DNA of 64,000 bases from Streptomyces sp. NBC_00249 (GTDB lineage: Bacteria > Actinomycetota > Actinomycetes > Streptomycetales > Streptomycetaceae), in contig NZ_JAPEMV010000005.1 of assembly GCF_026342355.1 (NCBI RefSeq), positions 434,001 through 498,000 on the forward strand. Direction: 5' to 3'. The notes beneath the pieces are model-generated. The model was given only the letters and a program-made list of their open reading frames with translations, did not search any database and was not told the origin of the DNA. Made by a program: the position numbers and the translations under genes. Shown here in pieces: positions 43,068-51,976 of this stretch. Position 1 is the first letter of the stretch. Every line of letters begins with the position of its first letter.

Positions 43068-43619
43068 GTGACCGAGCCGCAGCCGCCCAAGCCCCACCTC
43101 CACCCCCACCCCACCGCCCACGGCTACCCCATCCCCCCGCCCCGCCGGGGTGCCGACTGGATGTTCGGCGGGGTGTACGGGACGGTGCTCGCCAGTGGGC
43201 TGTTGGCCGCGCTCGATCAGAAGGGCGGGGAGTACACGCCCTTCTACGACGCCAGCTGGGTGCTGGTCACCGCCGCCACCGCCGGGCTCGCGCACGGGTA
43301 CTCGCACCACATGGCCTCCCACCAGGCCGGCTCGGCCGGGCACCGGTGGCGGTTGCTCGTGCGGGCCCTGTGGAACGAGTGGCCGATGATCGCCGCCGCC
43401 CTGCCCACCGTGCTCCTGCTGCTGATCGCCGGGATCGCGGGCTGGGAGTCGTACGGGGTGACGGCCGTCGGGCTCGGGCTGAACACCGCGCTGCTCTTCG
43501 GCTGGGGGGCCTTCGTGGCGGTGCGGGTCGGCTACCGGATCGGGTCGGCGCTGCTCATCGGCCTGGCCGACGCCACCATCGGGCTGGCCATCATCGTGGC
43601 GAACGCCCTGATCAAGTAG
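43068..43619 (+). CDS. Four-helix membrane protein, function unknown
   Basis: 183 residues. A Pro/His-rich cytosolic N-terminus (about 30 residues) is followed by about five hydrophobic segments, including MFGGVYGTVLASGLLAAL, MIAAALPTVLLLLIAGIAG and ALLIGLADATIGLAIIV. I recognise no family. The GTG at 43068 is the first start after repeat D. It is convergent with the oxidoreductase gene. Confidence 0.7.
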   Translation: MTEPQPPKPHLHPHPTAHGYPIPPPRRGADWMFGGVYGTVLASGLLAALDQKGGEYTPFYDASWVLVTAATAGLAHGYSHHMASHQAGSAGHRWRLLVRALWNEWPMIAAALPTVLLLLIAGIAGWESYGVTAVGLGLNTALLFGWGAFVAVRVGYRIGSALLIGLADATIGLAIIVANALIK

Positions 43620-43636
43620 CGGACCCCACCCGCACC

Positions 43637-44581
43637 TCACCCCAACTGCCCCTCCGCCTCCGCCAGGATCTCCGTCAGCCGGGCTCCGAACCGGGCGTCG
43701 CGCGGGTCCGGTACGCCCGTACGGGCCGCCGTCAGGAGGGCGTCCAGGGCGCGGCCGTAGGCGCCCGGTACGTCGCTCCAGTCGGGCAGTGCGAAGACGC
43801 CCTCGGCGCCGCGCAGTTCGAGCCCCACCCCGGCGGCCGCGCGCGGGGCGCCCAGGCTGAGGACGGCGGTGCTGGCCGCGCCGGAGGCGTGCCGCAGGGC
43901 CAGTTGGACCAGGTCGGACGGGCCGCGTGCGGCGGTGATGGCGGTGACCTCGCCGAGGACCGGGATCAGGACGGACAGGGCGTGGGGGCCGACGTCCCAC
44001 AGTCCGCCCTTGGTCTTGCGCCAGGGCGATTCGGCGTACGCGCTGGGGGCCCCGTCGGGCGGGAAGACCGCGCCGAGCCAGTGGGCGGAGGCGGTGTACC
44101 AGCCGGAGCGCGCGGCCTGTTCGGTGACCCAGCCGGCGGTGGGTTCGGCGAAGCGGAGGGTGAGGAAGACGACGGAGGCGACGCCGTGCCGCGTGGCGGC
44201 GTCGGCGACGGAGCGGGCCTGTGCCGGGGTGGTCGCGACGGGTTTGTCGAGGAGGAGGTGGCATCCGGCGGCGGCGGCGCGTTCGGCCAGCGGGGCCTGG
44301 ACGTCCGGGGGCAGGGCGAAGGCGGCGACGTCACAGTCCGCGAACAGCTCGTCGGGGTCTTCGTACACCTTCACGCCGTGCGTCCGGGCGAGTTCGGCGG
44401 CGGCTTCGGGGCGGCGGCCCCACACTCCGGCGAAGTCGGAGCCGGTGTGCGCGGTGAGCGCGGGGGCGTGGGTGCGGTGGGCCCATGGGCCGGTGCCGAG
44501 CAGGCCGACGCGGGGGCGGGGGCTCGTGGCGCCGGCACCGTGACCTTCGGGGGCGGGGTTCAAATCGTACGAAATGCTCAC
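43637..44581 (-). CDS. Gfo/Idh/MocA-family oxidoreductase
   Basis: 314 residues. N-terminal Rossmann loop GLLGTGPWAHRTHAPAL binds NAD(P); DKPVATT carries the catalytic Lys region of the EKP motif (here DKP). The C-terminal domain has GLWDVGPHALSVL, with the conserved His. Sugar or inositol-type substrates are typical. I use the GTG at 44579-44581 (VSISYDLNPAPEG); the longer frame crosses the glutamine synthetase promoter. Divergent from that gene with a 182-bp gap holding the GlnR site. Confidence 0.9.
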   Translation of the reverse strand: MSISYDLNPAPEGHGAGATSPRPRVGLLGTGPWAHRTHAPALTAHTGSDFAGVWGRRPEAAAELARTHGVKVYEDPDELFADCDVAAFALPPDVQAPLAERAAAAGCHLLLDKPVATTPAQARSVADAATRHGVASVVFLTLRFAEPTAGWVTEQAARSGWYTASAHWLGAVFPPDGAPSAYAESPWRKTKGGLWDVGPHALSVLIPVLGEVTAITAARGPSDLVQLALRHASGAASTAVLSLGAPRAAAGVGLELRGAEGVFALPDWSDVPGAYGRALDALLTAARTGVPDPRDARFGARLTEILAEAEGQLG

Positions 44582-44658
44582 CCGCTCAGTCTGCCCCACT
44601 CGTACGGATGTCCCGCGGCCGACCCGCACAGCCCACCCGACCAGGGCTGTAAACCTCG

Positions 44659-44696
44659 GTAACACGGGGTTCACACACGGGCAACGGACGGGAAAT
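44659..44696 (+). promoter_or_regulatory. GlnR operator of glnII (four-box, 38 bp)
   Basis: GTAAC-n6-TTCAC-n6-GCAAC-n6-GAAAT with exact 5/6 spacing, 67 bp before the glnII start. Outer boxes match the GlnR pattern well, inner two partly. Confidence 0.72.
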
Positions 44697-44763
44697 CGCG
44701 GCGGGGGACGCTGCGGTGAACACCATGGCGATCCGCAGCACCCGCAGAGTCAGGATGGGGCCC

Positions 44764-45783
44764 GTGAGCTACAAGGCTGAGTACATCTGGATCGACGGCA
44801 CCGCGCCGACGGCGAAGCTCCGCTCGAAGACGAAGATCCTCGCCGACGGCGCGGAGCTGCCGATCTGGGGCTTCGACGGGTCGAGCACCAACCAGGCCGA
44901 GGGCCACGCCTCCGACCGCGTCCTCCAGCCGGTGTTCTCCTGCCCGGACCCGATCCGCGGCGGTGACGACGTCCTCGTGCTCTGCGAGGTCCTGAACATC
45001 GACATGACGCCGCACGAGTCGAACACCCGCGCGCTGCTGCGTCCGGTCGCGGAGAAGTTCGCCGGGCAGGAGCCGATCTTCGGCATCGAGCAGGAGTACA
45101 CCTTCTTCGACGGGGCCCGCCCGCTCGGTTTCCCGGTCGGCGGCTTCCCGGCGGCGCAGGGCGGCTACTACTGCGGTGTCGGCGCGGACGAGATCTTCGG
45201 CCGCGAGATCGTCGAGAAGCACCTGGACCACTGCCTGGCCGCCGGTCTGGAGATCTCCGGCATCAACGCCGAGGTCATGCCGGGCCAGTGGGAGTTCCAG
45301 GTCGGCCCGGTCGGCCCGCTGGAGGTCTCCGACCAGCTGTGGATCGCGCGCTGGCTGCTGTACCGCACGGCCGAGGACTTCAACGTCTCGGCGACGCTGA
45401 ACCCGAAGCCGGCCCCGGGCGACTGGAACGGCGCGGGTGCGCACACCAACTTCTCCACGAAGGCGATGCGCGAGGACTACCGGGCGATCGTCTCGGCGTG
45501 CGAGGCGCTGGGTGAGGGCAGCAAGCCCTTCGACCACGTCAAGAACTACGGCGCCGACATCGACAAGCGCCTGACGGGCATGCACGAGACCGCCCCCTGG
45601 AACGAGTTCAGCTACGGCGTCTCGGACCGCGGCGCCTCGGTCCGCATCCCGTGGCAGGTGGAGAAGGACGGCAAGGGCTACATCGAGGACCGCCGTCCGA
45701 ACGCGAACGTGGACCCGTACGTGGTCACCCGGCTGATCACGGACACCTGCTGCACCGGCCTGGAGAAGGACGGCCTGGTCTGA
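44764..45783 (+). CDS. glnII: Glutamine synthetase type II
   Basis: 339 residues, eukaryote-like GSII. Motifs: WGFDGSSTNQAEG, the metal-site Glu in GIEQEYTFFD, NAEVMPGQWEFQVGP, and the ATP-site region TNFSTKAMR. No adenylylation Tyr, as expected for type II. The GTG at 44764 (VSYKAEYIWI) has AGGATGGGG upstream and matches the usual start; a longer frame from 44716 begins between the GlnR site and this start. Second ammonium-assimilating synthetase in the window. Confidence 0.96.
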   Translation: MSYKAEYIWIDGTAPTAKLRSKTKILADGAELPIWGFDGSSTNQAEGHASDRVLQPVFSCPDPIRGGDDVLVLCEVLNIDMTPHESNTRALLRPVAEKFAGQEPIFGIEQEYTFFDGARPLGFPVGGFPAAQGGYYCGVGADEIFGREIVEKHLDHCLAAGLEISGINAEVMPGQWEFQVGPVGPLEVSDQLWIARWLLYRTAEDFNVSATLNPKPAPGDWNGAGAHTNFSTKAMREDYRAIVSACEALGEGSKPFDHVKNYGADIDKRLTGMHETAPWNEFSYGVSDRGASVRIPWQVEKDGKGYIEDRRPNANVDPYVVTRLITDTCCTGLEKDGLV

Positions 45784-45814
45784 TCCCGGCCCCGCCACGA
45801 CAGCCCCACCACAG

Positions 45815-45854
45815 CAGCCCCCACCGACGGCGACCGCGCTGTCAGTGGGGGCTG
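45815..45854. terminator. glnII terminator hairpin
   Basis: CAGCCCCCAC pairs with GTGGGGGCTG around a 20-base loop, 32 bp after the stop. Confidence 0.7.
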
Positions 45855-45867
45855 TCATGGTGTGCGC

Positions 45868-46791
45868 ATGCAGGCCATCAGAGTCCAGACCGAGGACGGC
45901 GGGTCCTACGGCTCCTACGTCCGCCCCGCGCTCCCGCTGCTGCCCGGACTCGTGGAGCGCATCGGGGAGGAGGGCGACACCTTCCTCGTCATGGCGCGGC
46001 TCCCGGACGATCCGGACGACTACGTGCAGGTGCTGCGCGAGCCGGGCGGCGACGCCTACCAGCTGGAGTACCGGGACGGCTCTCCCGACCGGCACTTCCA
46101 GGCCTTCGTGGCGTCGGCGGCCGAGGTGGTCCGGGTGATGTCCGGCTGGGCCGGTCGGGAGAAGGGCTGGGAGCTCGGTCCGGCCTGGGAGCGGCTGGAG
46201 TTCCCTGCGGAGGAGGCGCCGCCGCCGCTCGACCCGGAGGTGGAGGAGCAGCTCTCGGGGATCGTCCGGGGGTGGCTGCGGTGCGGGTACCGCAGCCGGG
46301 CCGGGCTCGTGGAGGACGCCGAGGACAACCTGGTGGTGGGTGACGTCCGGCCGGTGTCGCGGGCCCAGGCGCAGGAGCTGGTGGACCGGCTGTGGCGGGA
46401 GCGGGCGGCGGAGCAGGGGGGCTGGCTGGGTGAGACCGATCCGGAGCGGCTGACCAGGGCGTTCGAGGCGCTGGAGGCTTCGGGCATCACGGCCCGGGAG
46501 AACTTCACCTGTTGCCGCAGCTGTGGTCTCGGGGAGATCTGGGCGGACGGTGAGGAGGATGCGCGGGGGTTCGTCTTCTTCCACAGCCAGTGCACGGAGG
46601 GCGCCGCCGAGGGCCACGACCTGTACCTGCTCTACGGGGGCTTCGAGCCCGACGGGGAACTCACGGCTTCGGTGGGCCGGGAGGTGACCGCGGCCCTCGA
46701 CGCCGTGGGGCTGGGGTGGCTGTGGGACGGATCCGCCCACGATGCGATACGCGTCACCGGTCTGGACTGGCGCAGGCGACTGACGGCCTGA
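45868..46791 (+). CDS. DUF6891-like protein
   Basis: 307 residues. The C-terminal half has TCCRSCGLGEIWADG and GFVFFHSQCTEGA ... LYLLYGGFE, a pattern I associate with DUF6891; the N-terminal part has no recognised domain. Three Cys in TCCRSC could bind zinc. No signal or membrane segment. A GTG two codons upstream (45862) is equally possible. It follows glnII after its terminator and is likely an independent gene. Confidence 0.7.
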   Translation: MQAIRVQTEDGGSYGSYVRPALPLLPGLVERIGEEGDTFLVMARLPDDPDDYVQVLREPGGDAYQLEYRDGSPDRHFQAFVASAAEVVRVMSGWAGREKGWELGPAWERLEFPAEEAPPPLDPEVEEQLSGIVRGWLRCGYRSRAGLVEDAEDNLVVGDVRPVSRAQAQELVDRLWRERAAEQGGWLGETDPERLTRAFEALEASGITARENFTCCRSCGLGEIWADGEEDARGFVFFHSQCTEGAAEGHDLYLLYGGFEPDGELTASVGREVTAALDAVGLGWLWDGSAHDAIRVTGLDWRRRLTA

Positions 46792-46898
46792 TGGTTTGTC
46801 GGGATTATGACGGTCTCACGAAGAGATCGTCACGGAATTTGAGATTCCGCTCCACGAGGTGAGACGGGGTCTGCCCCGGGCCCCGCACATCTGCTTGA

Positions 46899-47027
46899 AT
46901 GACGTCCATGGCCAGCTACTCGTACACCTCGACAGGTCGCAGCGACCTCGAGCCGTTCTGGCCGTCCCGTCAGGACCACGATTTCGACCGGGTGTGTTGC
47001 CGCGCGAAGAACGCGCCGGCCCTCTAA
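46899..47027 (+). CDS. Short ORF, Cys-pair protein (42 aa)
   Basis: An ATG at 46899 (or 46908, giving 39 residues) opens MTSMASYSYTSTGRSDLE and ends with DFDRVCCRAKNAPAL and TAA at 47025-47027. Balanced composition, aromatic residues (WPSRQDHDFD) and the closing Cys-Cys-Arg-Ala motif look like real protein, unlike the Arg/Pro-rich shadows around it. There is no clear ribosome site, so translation may be leaderless. It lies in the otherwise empty 351 bp before the winged-helix gene. Function unknown. Confidence 0.55.
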   Translation: MTSMASYSYTSTGRSDLEPFWPSRQDHDFDRVCCRAKNAPAL

Positions 47028-47142
47028 AGCCTTCGGGACCTCATTCCAGACCTGCCCCGAGGCCTTCGGTCTGCGCGGAACGACAACGACGACGTACAGC
47101 ACGTCTCCTGCCGACCACTCCGCGTGAAAGAGCTGACCACTC

Positions 47143-47745
47143 ATGGCTAACACCCGTTCCATCGCTTCTGCCGCCTCCGCTGCGACCTCCTCTCCCCTGA
47201 CCTTCCCGCCCAGTCCGCGCCACCGGCTGCGCGCCGTGGACCGGGACGAGGTGGCCCGGGTCGTGGACTTCCTCCCGCCCGGCGCCACCTGGCTGCCCGC
47301 GCCGCAGCACGCCCTCCCGGCGCTGCCCGGCCAGCCGCCGATGGTCGGCTACCTGGTCCTCGTACCGGCCGACCAGCAGCCGCCGATCGCCTTCTCCCCG
47401 CAGTCCGTTCCCGCCCCGTCCGCCACCGTCACCACCACGAACGCCGGCGCCGCCACCACCGGCGACGAGCTCGTCCGGATCGACTCCGCGCAGCGCACCG
47501 CCGAGGTGGACGGGCAGCAGCTGGACCTGACGTACCTGGAGTTCGAGCTGCTCGCCCACCTGGTGGCGCACCCGCACCGGGTGCACAGCCGGGACCAGCT
47601 GGTGACCACGGTGTGGGGCTACGGCCACGTCGGCGACGGCCGTACGGTCGACGTCCACATCGCCCGGCTGCGCCGCAAGCTGGGCGCGGCGCACCGGGGC
47701 GCGATCCAGACGGTGCGCCGGGTCGGCTACAAGTACACGCCCTGA
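47143..47745 (+). CDS. OmpR-type winged-helix regulator without receiver
   Basis: 200 residues. The C-terminal ~90 residues are a Trans_reg_C winged helix: LDLTYLEFELLAHLVAHPHR, SRDQLVTTVWGYG, RTVDVHIARLRRKLG, VRRVGYKYTP. The N-terminal ~105 residues are Ala/Pro/Thr-rich with no phospho-accepting Asp, so it is not a standard response regulator. It could be controlled by abundance or by an unknown partner. ATG at 47143. Confidence 0.88.
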   Translation: MANTRSIASAASAATSSPLTFPPSPRHRLRAVDRDEVARVVDFLPPGATWLPAPQHALPALPGQPPMVGYLVLVPADQQPPIAFSPQSVPAPSATVTTTNAGAATTGDELVRIDSAQRTAEVDGQQLDLTYLEFELLAHLVAHPHRVHSRDQLVTTVWGYGHVGDGRTVDVHIARLRRKLGAAHRGAIQTVRRVGYKYTP

Positions 47746-47758
47746 CCCCGGACACGAC

Positions 47759-47794
47759 GGCGGGCCCGTACTCCGGGGGGAGTACGGGCCCGCC
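47759..47794. terminator. Bidirectional 16-bp hairpin
   Basis: GGCGGGCCCGTACTCC pairs exactly with its complement around GGGG, between the converging winged-helix and PepSY genes. Confidence 0.88.
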
Positions 47795-47814
47795 TGTCTG
47801 CCGGAGCGGCTGTC

Positions 47815-49308
47815 CTACTGGGCCTGGGCCTGGGCCGGGGCCTCGGCCTTCGCCGCGCGGCGTCCGGCCGCGAACCCGAGGGCCACGTCGGCCGCGAGGA
47901 AGACCAGCAGGCTGATCCCGAGCATCGGGACGAACCAGCCGACGAGCGCGGTCACGGCGGCGAGCGGCAGCAGCACGGTCACCGGCAGCTTGCGCCAGGC
48001 GCCGCGCGGCTGGGCGCGGCCGACCGAGAGCGTGCGCTCCTTGGTGGGCCGGCGCAGCCACCACATCCGGTAGCCCCACACCACGAGGAACATGACGGCG
48101 ACGGCGAGCGCGGCGAGCGCGAGCTGGTTGACGATCCCGAAGGTCAGCCCCATGTGCAGGTCGATGCCGAAGCGGGTCATCTTCGCGAGCAACGGGTAGT
48201 CGGCGAAGCGCAGTTCGTCCATGACCCGGCCGTCGGCGGGGTCGAGGGCGACGGAGTCCAGGTGCACGGGCACCTGCTTGTCGACCTCCTTGACGACGTA
48301 TCCCTTGCCCTTGGCGGGCAGCGTGACGCGCAGGCTCTCGGTGACCCCGGCGGCTCGGGCGGCGGCCACGGCCCGGTCGATGCCGATGTCGGCGGTGGGG
48401 GCCGGCGGGGGCATCTCCATGCCGTCGGTCCTGGGGGTCCCCCCGGACGGAGTCTGGGGGATGTGCCCGGCGTGCTCGTCGGAGCCGCCGGCGGCGCCGT
48501 TCAGCTTCGCGGAGACGGACGGGGTGGCGCCGCCGAGGCTGTCCTGGAGCTGCCCGATGTTCTCGCCCGCGTACTTCGACCAGGTCAGGCCGGTGGCGGA
48601 GAGGACGACCAGGCCGGCCACCGCCCACAGGCCGACGGTGCCGTGCCAGGAGAGGGTCTTGCGGCGGCCGGTGGCCTTGCGGTCGGGCAGGACGAGGTCG
48701 GCCTTGCGGGCGCGGCGGCGGCCGATCCACAGGGCGAGGCCGCCCAGTGCGACCACCCACAGCCAGCTGGCGGCGAGCTCGCTGTAGTTCCGGCCGAGGT
48801 CGCCCAGCTGGAGGCTGGAGTGGAACTCGCTCAGCCAGGCGCGCAACGGCAGGGCGTCACCGGCGGTGGTGAGCTGACCGCGTACGTCGGCGGTGTAGGG
48901 GTCGACGAAGACGGTGAGGGTCTCGCCCTCGGCGAGCCCCGGGTTCTCCATGATCACCCGGGTGGTCGCCCCGTCCTCGGGCGCGGGCCACACGCCCAGC
49001 ACCTTGCCCTCGGGTGCGGCCTGCTGGGCGGCCTTGACCTGGGTGCTGAGCGGTACGGCGGCCTCGCCGACGCGGGGAACGGTCAGCTGGTCGGAGTAGA
49101 GGATCCGCTCGGCCTGCCAGGAGCCCGCGTACAGCAGGCCGGTGGTGGCGGCGAGGAAGAGGACGGGGGCTATGAGGAGCCCGGCGTAGAAGTGCATGCG
49201 CAGGAGCAGCGGGCGCAGGGCGGCCCAGCCGCCGGCGGCGCGTGCGGCGGGCTTGGGGGGTGCCTCGGCGTCCCGCGCGGGGACGTCCTGGATTTCGTCG
49301 AGGGACAT
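47815..49308 (-). CDS. PepSY-associated multi-pass membrane protein
   Basis: 497 residues. Four PepSY-TM-type helices (about 33-62, 170-195, 240-262, 410-435) and a final pair near the C-terminus. The extracytoplasmic loops hold PepSY-like folds: ATTRVIMENPG ... VFVDPYTADVRG and LDSVALDPADGRVMDEL. A His-rich stretch (DEHAGHIP) and Met pairs lie in the second loop. The family includes iron-siderophore uptake and reductase-like proteins (PiuB). Its neighbour 80 bp upstream on the same strand is a Met/His-rich membrane protein, which suggests metal handling. ATG at 49306-49308. Confidence 0.85.
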   Translation of the reverse strand: MSLDEIQDVPARDAEAPPKPAARAAGGWAALRPLLLRMHFYAGLLIAPVLFLAATTGLLYAGSWQAERILYSDQLTVPRVGEAAVPLSTQVKAAQQAAPEGKVLGVWPAPEDGATTRVIMENPGLAEGETLTVFVDPYTADVRGQLTTAGDALPLRAWLSEFHSSLQLGDLGRNYSELAASWLWVVALGGLALWIGRRRARKADLVLPDRKATGRRKTLSWHGTVGLWAVAGLVVLSATGLTWSKYAGENIGQLQDSLGGATPSVSAKLNGAAGGSDEHAGHIPQTPSGGTPRTDGMEMPPPAPTADIGIDRAVAAARAAGVTESLRVTLPAKGKGYVVKEVDKQVPVHLDSVALDPADGRVMDELRFADYPLLAKMTRFGIDLHMGLTFGIVNQLALAALAVAVMFLVVWGYRMWWLRRPTKERTLSVGRAQPRGAWRKLPVTVLLPLAAVTALVGWFVPMLGISLLVFLAADVALGFAAGRRAAKAEAPAQAQAQ

Positions 49309-49388
49309 GTGGGTCCTAAGGGTCGGCGAGAACTGGGGTGATCGGCCCCGGGCTCGCCCCCCTCCGACGACGGAGGGTGCGCCGGCCG

Positions 49389-50294
49389 TCAGGCGGCGCG
49401 GGCAGGTGGGGCAGGGTGTGCCGTCGGACCGGCTCCGGCCGGGTGCGGCGCGTACGCGTGCGACGCGGCGCGCCGGTGTCCCCCGGCGGCGCACCGGTGG
49501 TGCGCGGTGGGGGCCGCCGGGCGGGCGGGGGTCCGATGGCACGGCCTCGGGGCCGTGGTGCGGGTGCTGCGCCCGGGGGGCGGGCCGCGCCGGACCGCGG
49601 TGTGCGCGTGCACGGCTCCGCGCAGTCGGCGCGGCCGTACGTACGGGGGCAGGTGCGCGGGCGGCGCCGGCCGGGGGGCCACCCGGGTCCGCAGCAGGGT
49701 CAGCGCGCGGGTGAGCGGCCGGGCGGCCAGCAGCGCGACGGCGCCGAGGGCCTCGGCCAGCCGGAAGACGGCGGCCTCGCCCCGGGCGAGCCATACGGCG
49801 CAGAAGAGGCCGGCGAGGACGTGCGCGGCGATCATGCCGAGGCCGCCGTGGCCGGCCATCCCGGCCATCCCGGCCATGTCCTCCATGCCGGGCATGGAGG
49901 TCGCGCCGCCGCCCGTGCTCCCCGTACCCGCCATCGGCATGGGCATCGCCATGCCCTGGACGTGGTGGTGGCCGGGCATCGGCTCCGGTACGGAGGCGGG
50001 GAGGTGGGGGGCGGGTGCGACCGTGGCCGCGTGTGCGCCGCTCGCCGAGAAGGCCAGGTGGAGCATGCCCTGCGCGGAGAGCAGCGCGGCGGTGATGCCC
50101 AGCGGCCCGCACCGGCGGCCGGCGGCCGTCCAGGCCGCCGCACAGGTCGCCGCGAATGCACCCAGAAGCCAATGGACGGGGATATCCATCCCGGACATGT
50201 ACGAATGCCCCACCGCACCCAATGCCACGCACACGGCCGCGAACATCGCGGCCCGCGTGGCGCGCATCGGCGCGCGGGTACGGGATTCAGACAT
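49389..50294 (-). CDS. Met/His-rich membrane protein, probable metal handling
   Basis: 301 residues. Three or four helices near the N-terminus and middle flank an extracytoplasmic loop packed with Met and His: GHHHVQGMAMPMPM and MPGMEDMAGMAGMAGHGG. Such Met-x-x-Met and His clusters bind Cu(I)/Cu(II) in known copper proteins. After about residue 215 it is an Arg/Pro/His-rich tail with no domain. I start at MSESRTRAPM (50292-50294); an earlier in-frame start lacks support. It runs toward the PepSY gene and may share its transcript. Confidence 0.75.
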   Translation of the reverse strand: MSESRTRAPMRATRAAMFAAVCVALGAVGHSYMSGMDIPVHWLLGAFAATCAAAWTAAGRRCGPLGITAALLSAQGMLHLAFSASGAHAATVAPAPHLPASVPEPMPGHHHVQGMAMPMPMAGTGSTGGGATSMPGMEDMAGMAGMAGHGGLGMIAAHVLAGLFCAVWLARGEAAVFRLAEALGAVALLAARPLTRALTLLRTRVAPRPAPPAHLPPYVRPRRLRGAVHAHTAVRRGPPPGRSTRTTAPRPCHRTPARPAAPTAHHRCAAGGHRRAASHAYAPHPAGAGPTAHPAPPARAA

Positions 50295-50359
50295 GTTCCC
50301 GTCATGGTCGCACGGGGCCCGGTGACAGCCGCAAGAGGGCCGTATCCGATCATGGACAG

Positions 50360-50983
50360 GTGAATCCCTTGCCGTGGTCATGGTCATTGCCGCTGGGTGC
50401 GCTCTACACCGGAGGCGTACAGCTCGGGGCCCATGTCCTGGAACGACTGGCTCCGCAGGAGCGGGAGCGGGTGCTGCGCGGCTGTTCGACGAATGTCGAC
50501 AATCTCGACGCCGGGCACTGGGAGACGCTGCTGACGAGCGCCCTCGTCGTCGAGGAGCCCATGCCGCTGGCGTACGCGCTGCTGCTGGTCGCCGTGCTCG
50601 GGTACGCGGAGTACGCGTACGGGGCCTGGTGGACGGCGGCCGTGTTCCTCTTCGGCCACACCTCGGCCACCCTCCTCGTCTACGGGGTCCTGCGGCGCAC
50701 CGCCGGCACCGCCACCCGGCGGGCCCTGGACGTCGGCACGAGCTACGGGTTCAACGCCGTGCTCGGCGCCCTGACCTCGACCCTGCCGCGCGGGGCGGTG
50801 CGGGGCGCCGCCCGGGCCGGGCTGCTGGCGCTCGCCGTGCGGCCGGTGCTGCGGCGCGGGCGGACCTTCACGGACGCCGGCCACCTGGTGGCGCTGGGCA
50901 TCGGGATCGGGGTCGCGGTGGCGGCCGACCGTCTTTCCGATTGCCTTTCCGAAAAGAATCATCGGAAAATCACTCTTACCTGA
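50360..50983 (+). CDS. Rhomboid-like membrane protein
   Basis: 207 residues, about six helices. The putative catalytic serine is in DVGTSYGFNAVL (GxSxG) and the His in FTDAGHLVALG near the last helix. An extracytoplasmic helix segment (GCSTNVDNLDAGHWETLL) precedes it. Same actinobacterial group as the partial gene at 2-517. The GTG at 50360 is the most likely start, 65 bp from the divergent Met/His-rich gene. Confidence 0.8.
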   Translation: MNPLPWSWSLPLGALYTGGVQLGAHVLERLAPQERERVLRGCSTNVDNLDAGHWETLLTSALVVEEPMPLAYALLLVAVLGYAEYAYGAWWTAAVFLFGHTSATLLVYGVLRRTAGTATRRALDVGTSYGFNAVLGALTSTLPRGAVRGAARAGLLALAVRPVLRRGRTFTDAGHLVALGIGIGVAVAADRLSDCLSEKNHRKITLT

Positions 50984-51093
50984 TCCAAATCCACCGTATG
51001 ACCCGTATGACCCGCCTGAGGCATATGAGCCGAATACCTCAAGACCCGACTGCCGTGACTGACACGAGTCAGCCGAACGCTGGAGCCGCCACC

Positions 51094-51888
51094 ATGACCG
51101 CCAAGCCCTCCACCACCGTCGCCAACCTCCGCGACCTCGGTGGCACCCCGCTCGCCGGCGGCCGCAGCGTCCGCCCCGGCCTCGTGCTGCGCTCGGGCGG
51201 CCTCGACCGCCTCGACCCCGCCACCGACCCGGTGGTGGCCGGGCTGGGCCTGCGCACCGTCATCGACCTGCGCAGCGACGCCGAGCGGGCCGACCACCCG
51301 GACCGGGTGCCGGACGGGGCCCGGCTGCTGGTGCACGACGTGCTCGCCGACAAGATGAGCGAGTCCAGGATGCCCGCCGCCGCGCAGCTCAAGGACCTGC
51401 TGGCCGACCCGGTCGTGGCCGAGGAGCACCTCGGCGGCGGCAAGGCGCAGGCCCTGTTCGGCTCCGTCTACCGCTCCTTCGTCAGCACCGCCTCGGCGCA
51501 GGCGGCGTACCGCACGCTGCTGACCGAGGCCGCCGACGCGGACGCGGGCCCGCTGCTCTTCCACTGCACGGCCGGCAAGGACCGTACGGGCTGGGGCGCG
51601 ACGGTGATCCTGGCGCTGCTCGGGGCCGACGAGGACACCCTGATGGCCGAGTACCTGTCGGTGAACCCGGCGGTCAAGCAGGCCTTCGCCCCGCTGATCG
51701 AGGGGTTCACCGCGGCCGGCGGGGACCCGGACATCGCGCTCGCGCTGATCGGGGTCTTCCCCGCCTACCTGGAGGCGGGGCTGGACGAGGTCCGGATCCG
51801 CTACGGCTCGATGGAGAAGTACGTGCGCGAGGGTCTGGGCGTCTCCGACGAGACGGTCGAGGCCCTGCGCGCCAGGCTGATCGTCTGA
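51094..51888 (+). CDS. Tyrosine-protein phosphatase (HCxxGKDR type)
   Basis: 264 residues. The phosphatase loop HCTAGKDRTGWGA carries the catalytic Cys and Arg. N-terminal VANLRDLGG, LRSGGLDRL and VIDLRSDAERA match the Streptomyces/Mycobacterium PtpB-like family. I start at ATG 51094 because GGAG lies 8 bases upstream; frames starting at 50998 or 51055 are possible. Substrates may be phosphotyrosine proteins or phosphoinositides. Confidence 0.9.
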   Translation: MTAKPSTTVANLRDLGGTPLAGGRSVRPGLVLRSGGLDRLDPATDPVVAGLGLRTVIDLRSDAERADHPDRVPDGARLLVHDVLADKMSESRMPAAAQLKDLLADPVVAEEHLGGGKAQALFGSVYRSFVSTASAQAAYRTLLTEAADADAGPLLFHCTAGKDRTGWGATVILALLGADEDTLMAEYLSVNPAVKQAFAPLIEGFTAAGGDPDIALALIGVFPAYLEAGLDEVRIRYGSMEKYVREGLGVSDETVEALRARLIV

Positions 51889-51976
51889 CCGGACGGCACC
51901 CCCGCGCGGTGTGAATCGGCCGAACGTGTGCGCTGGGGGCGGGTGACCATCCGACGATTCGCTCGTTCTGCTGAAC

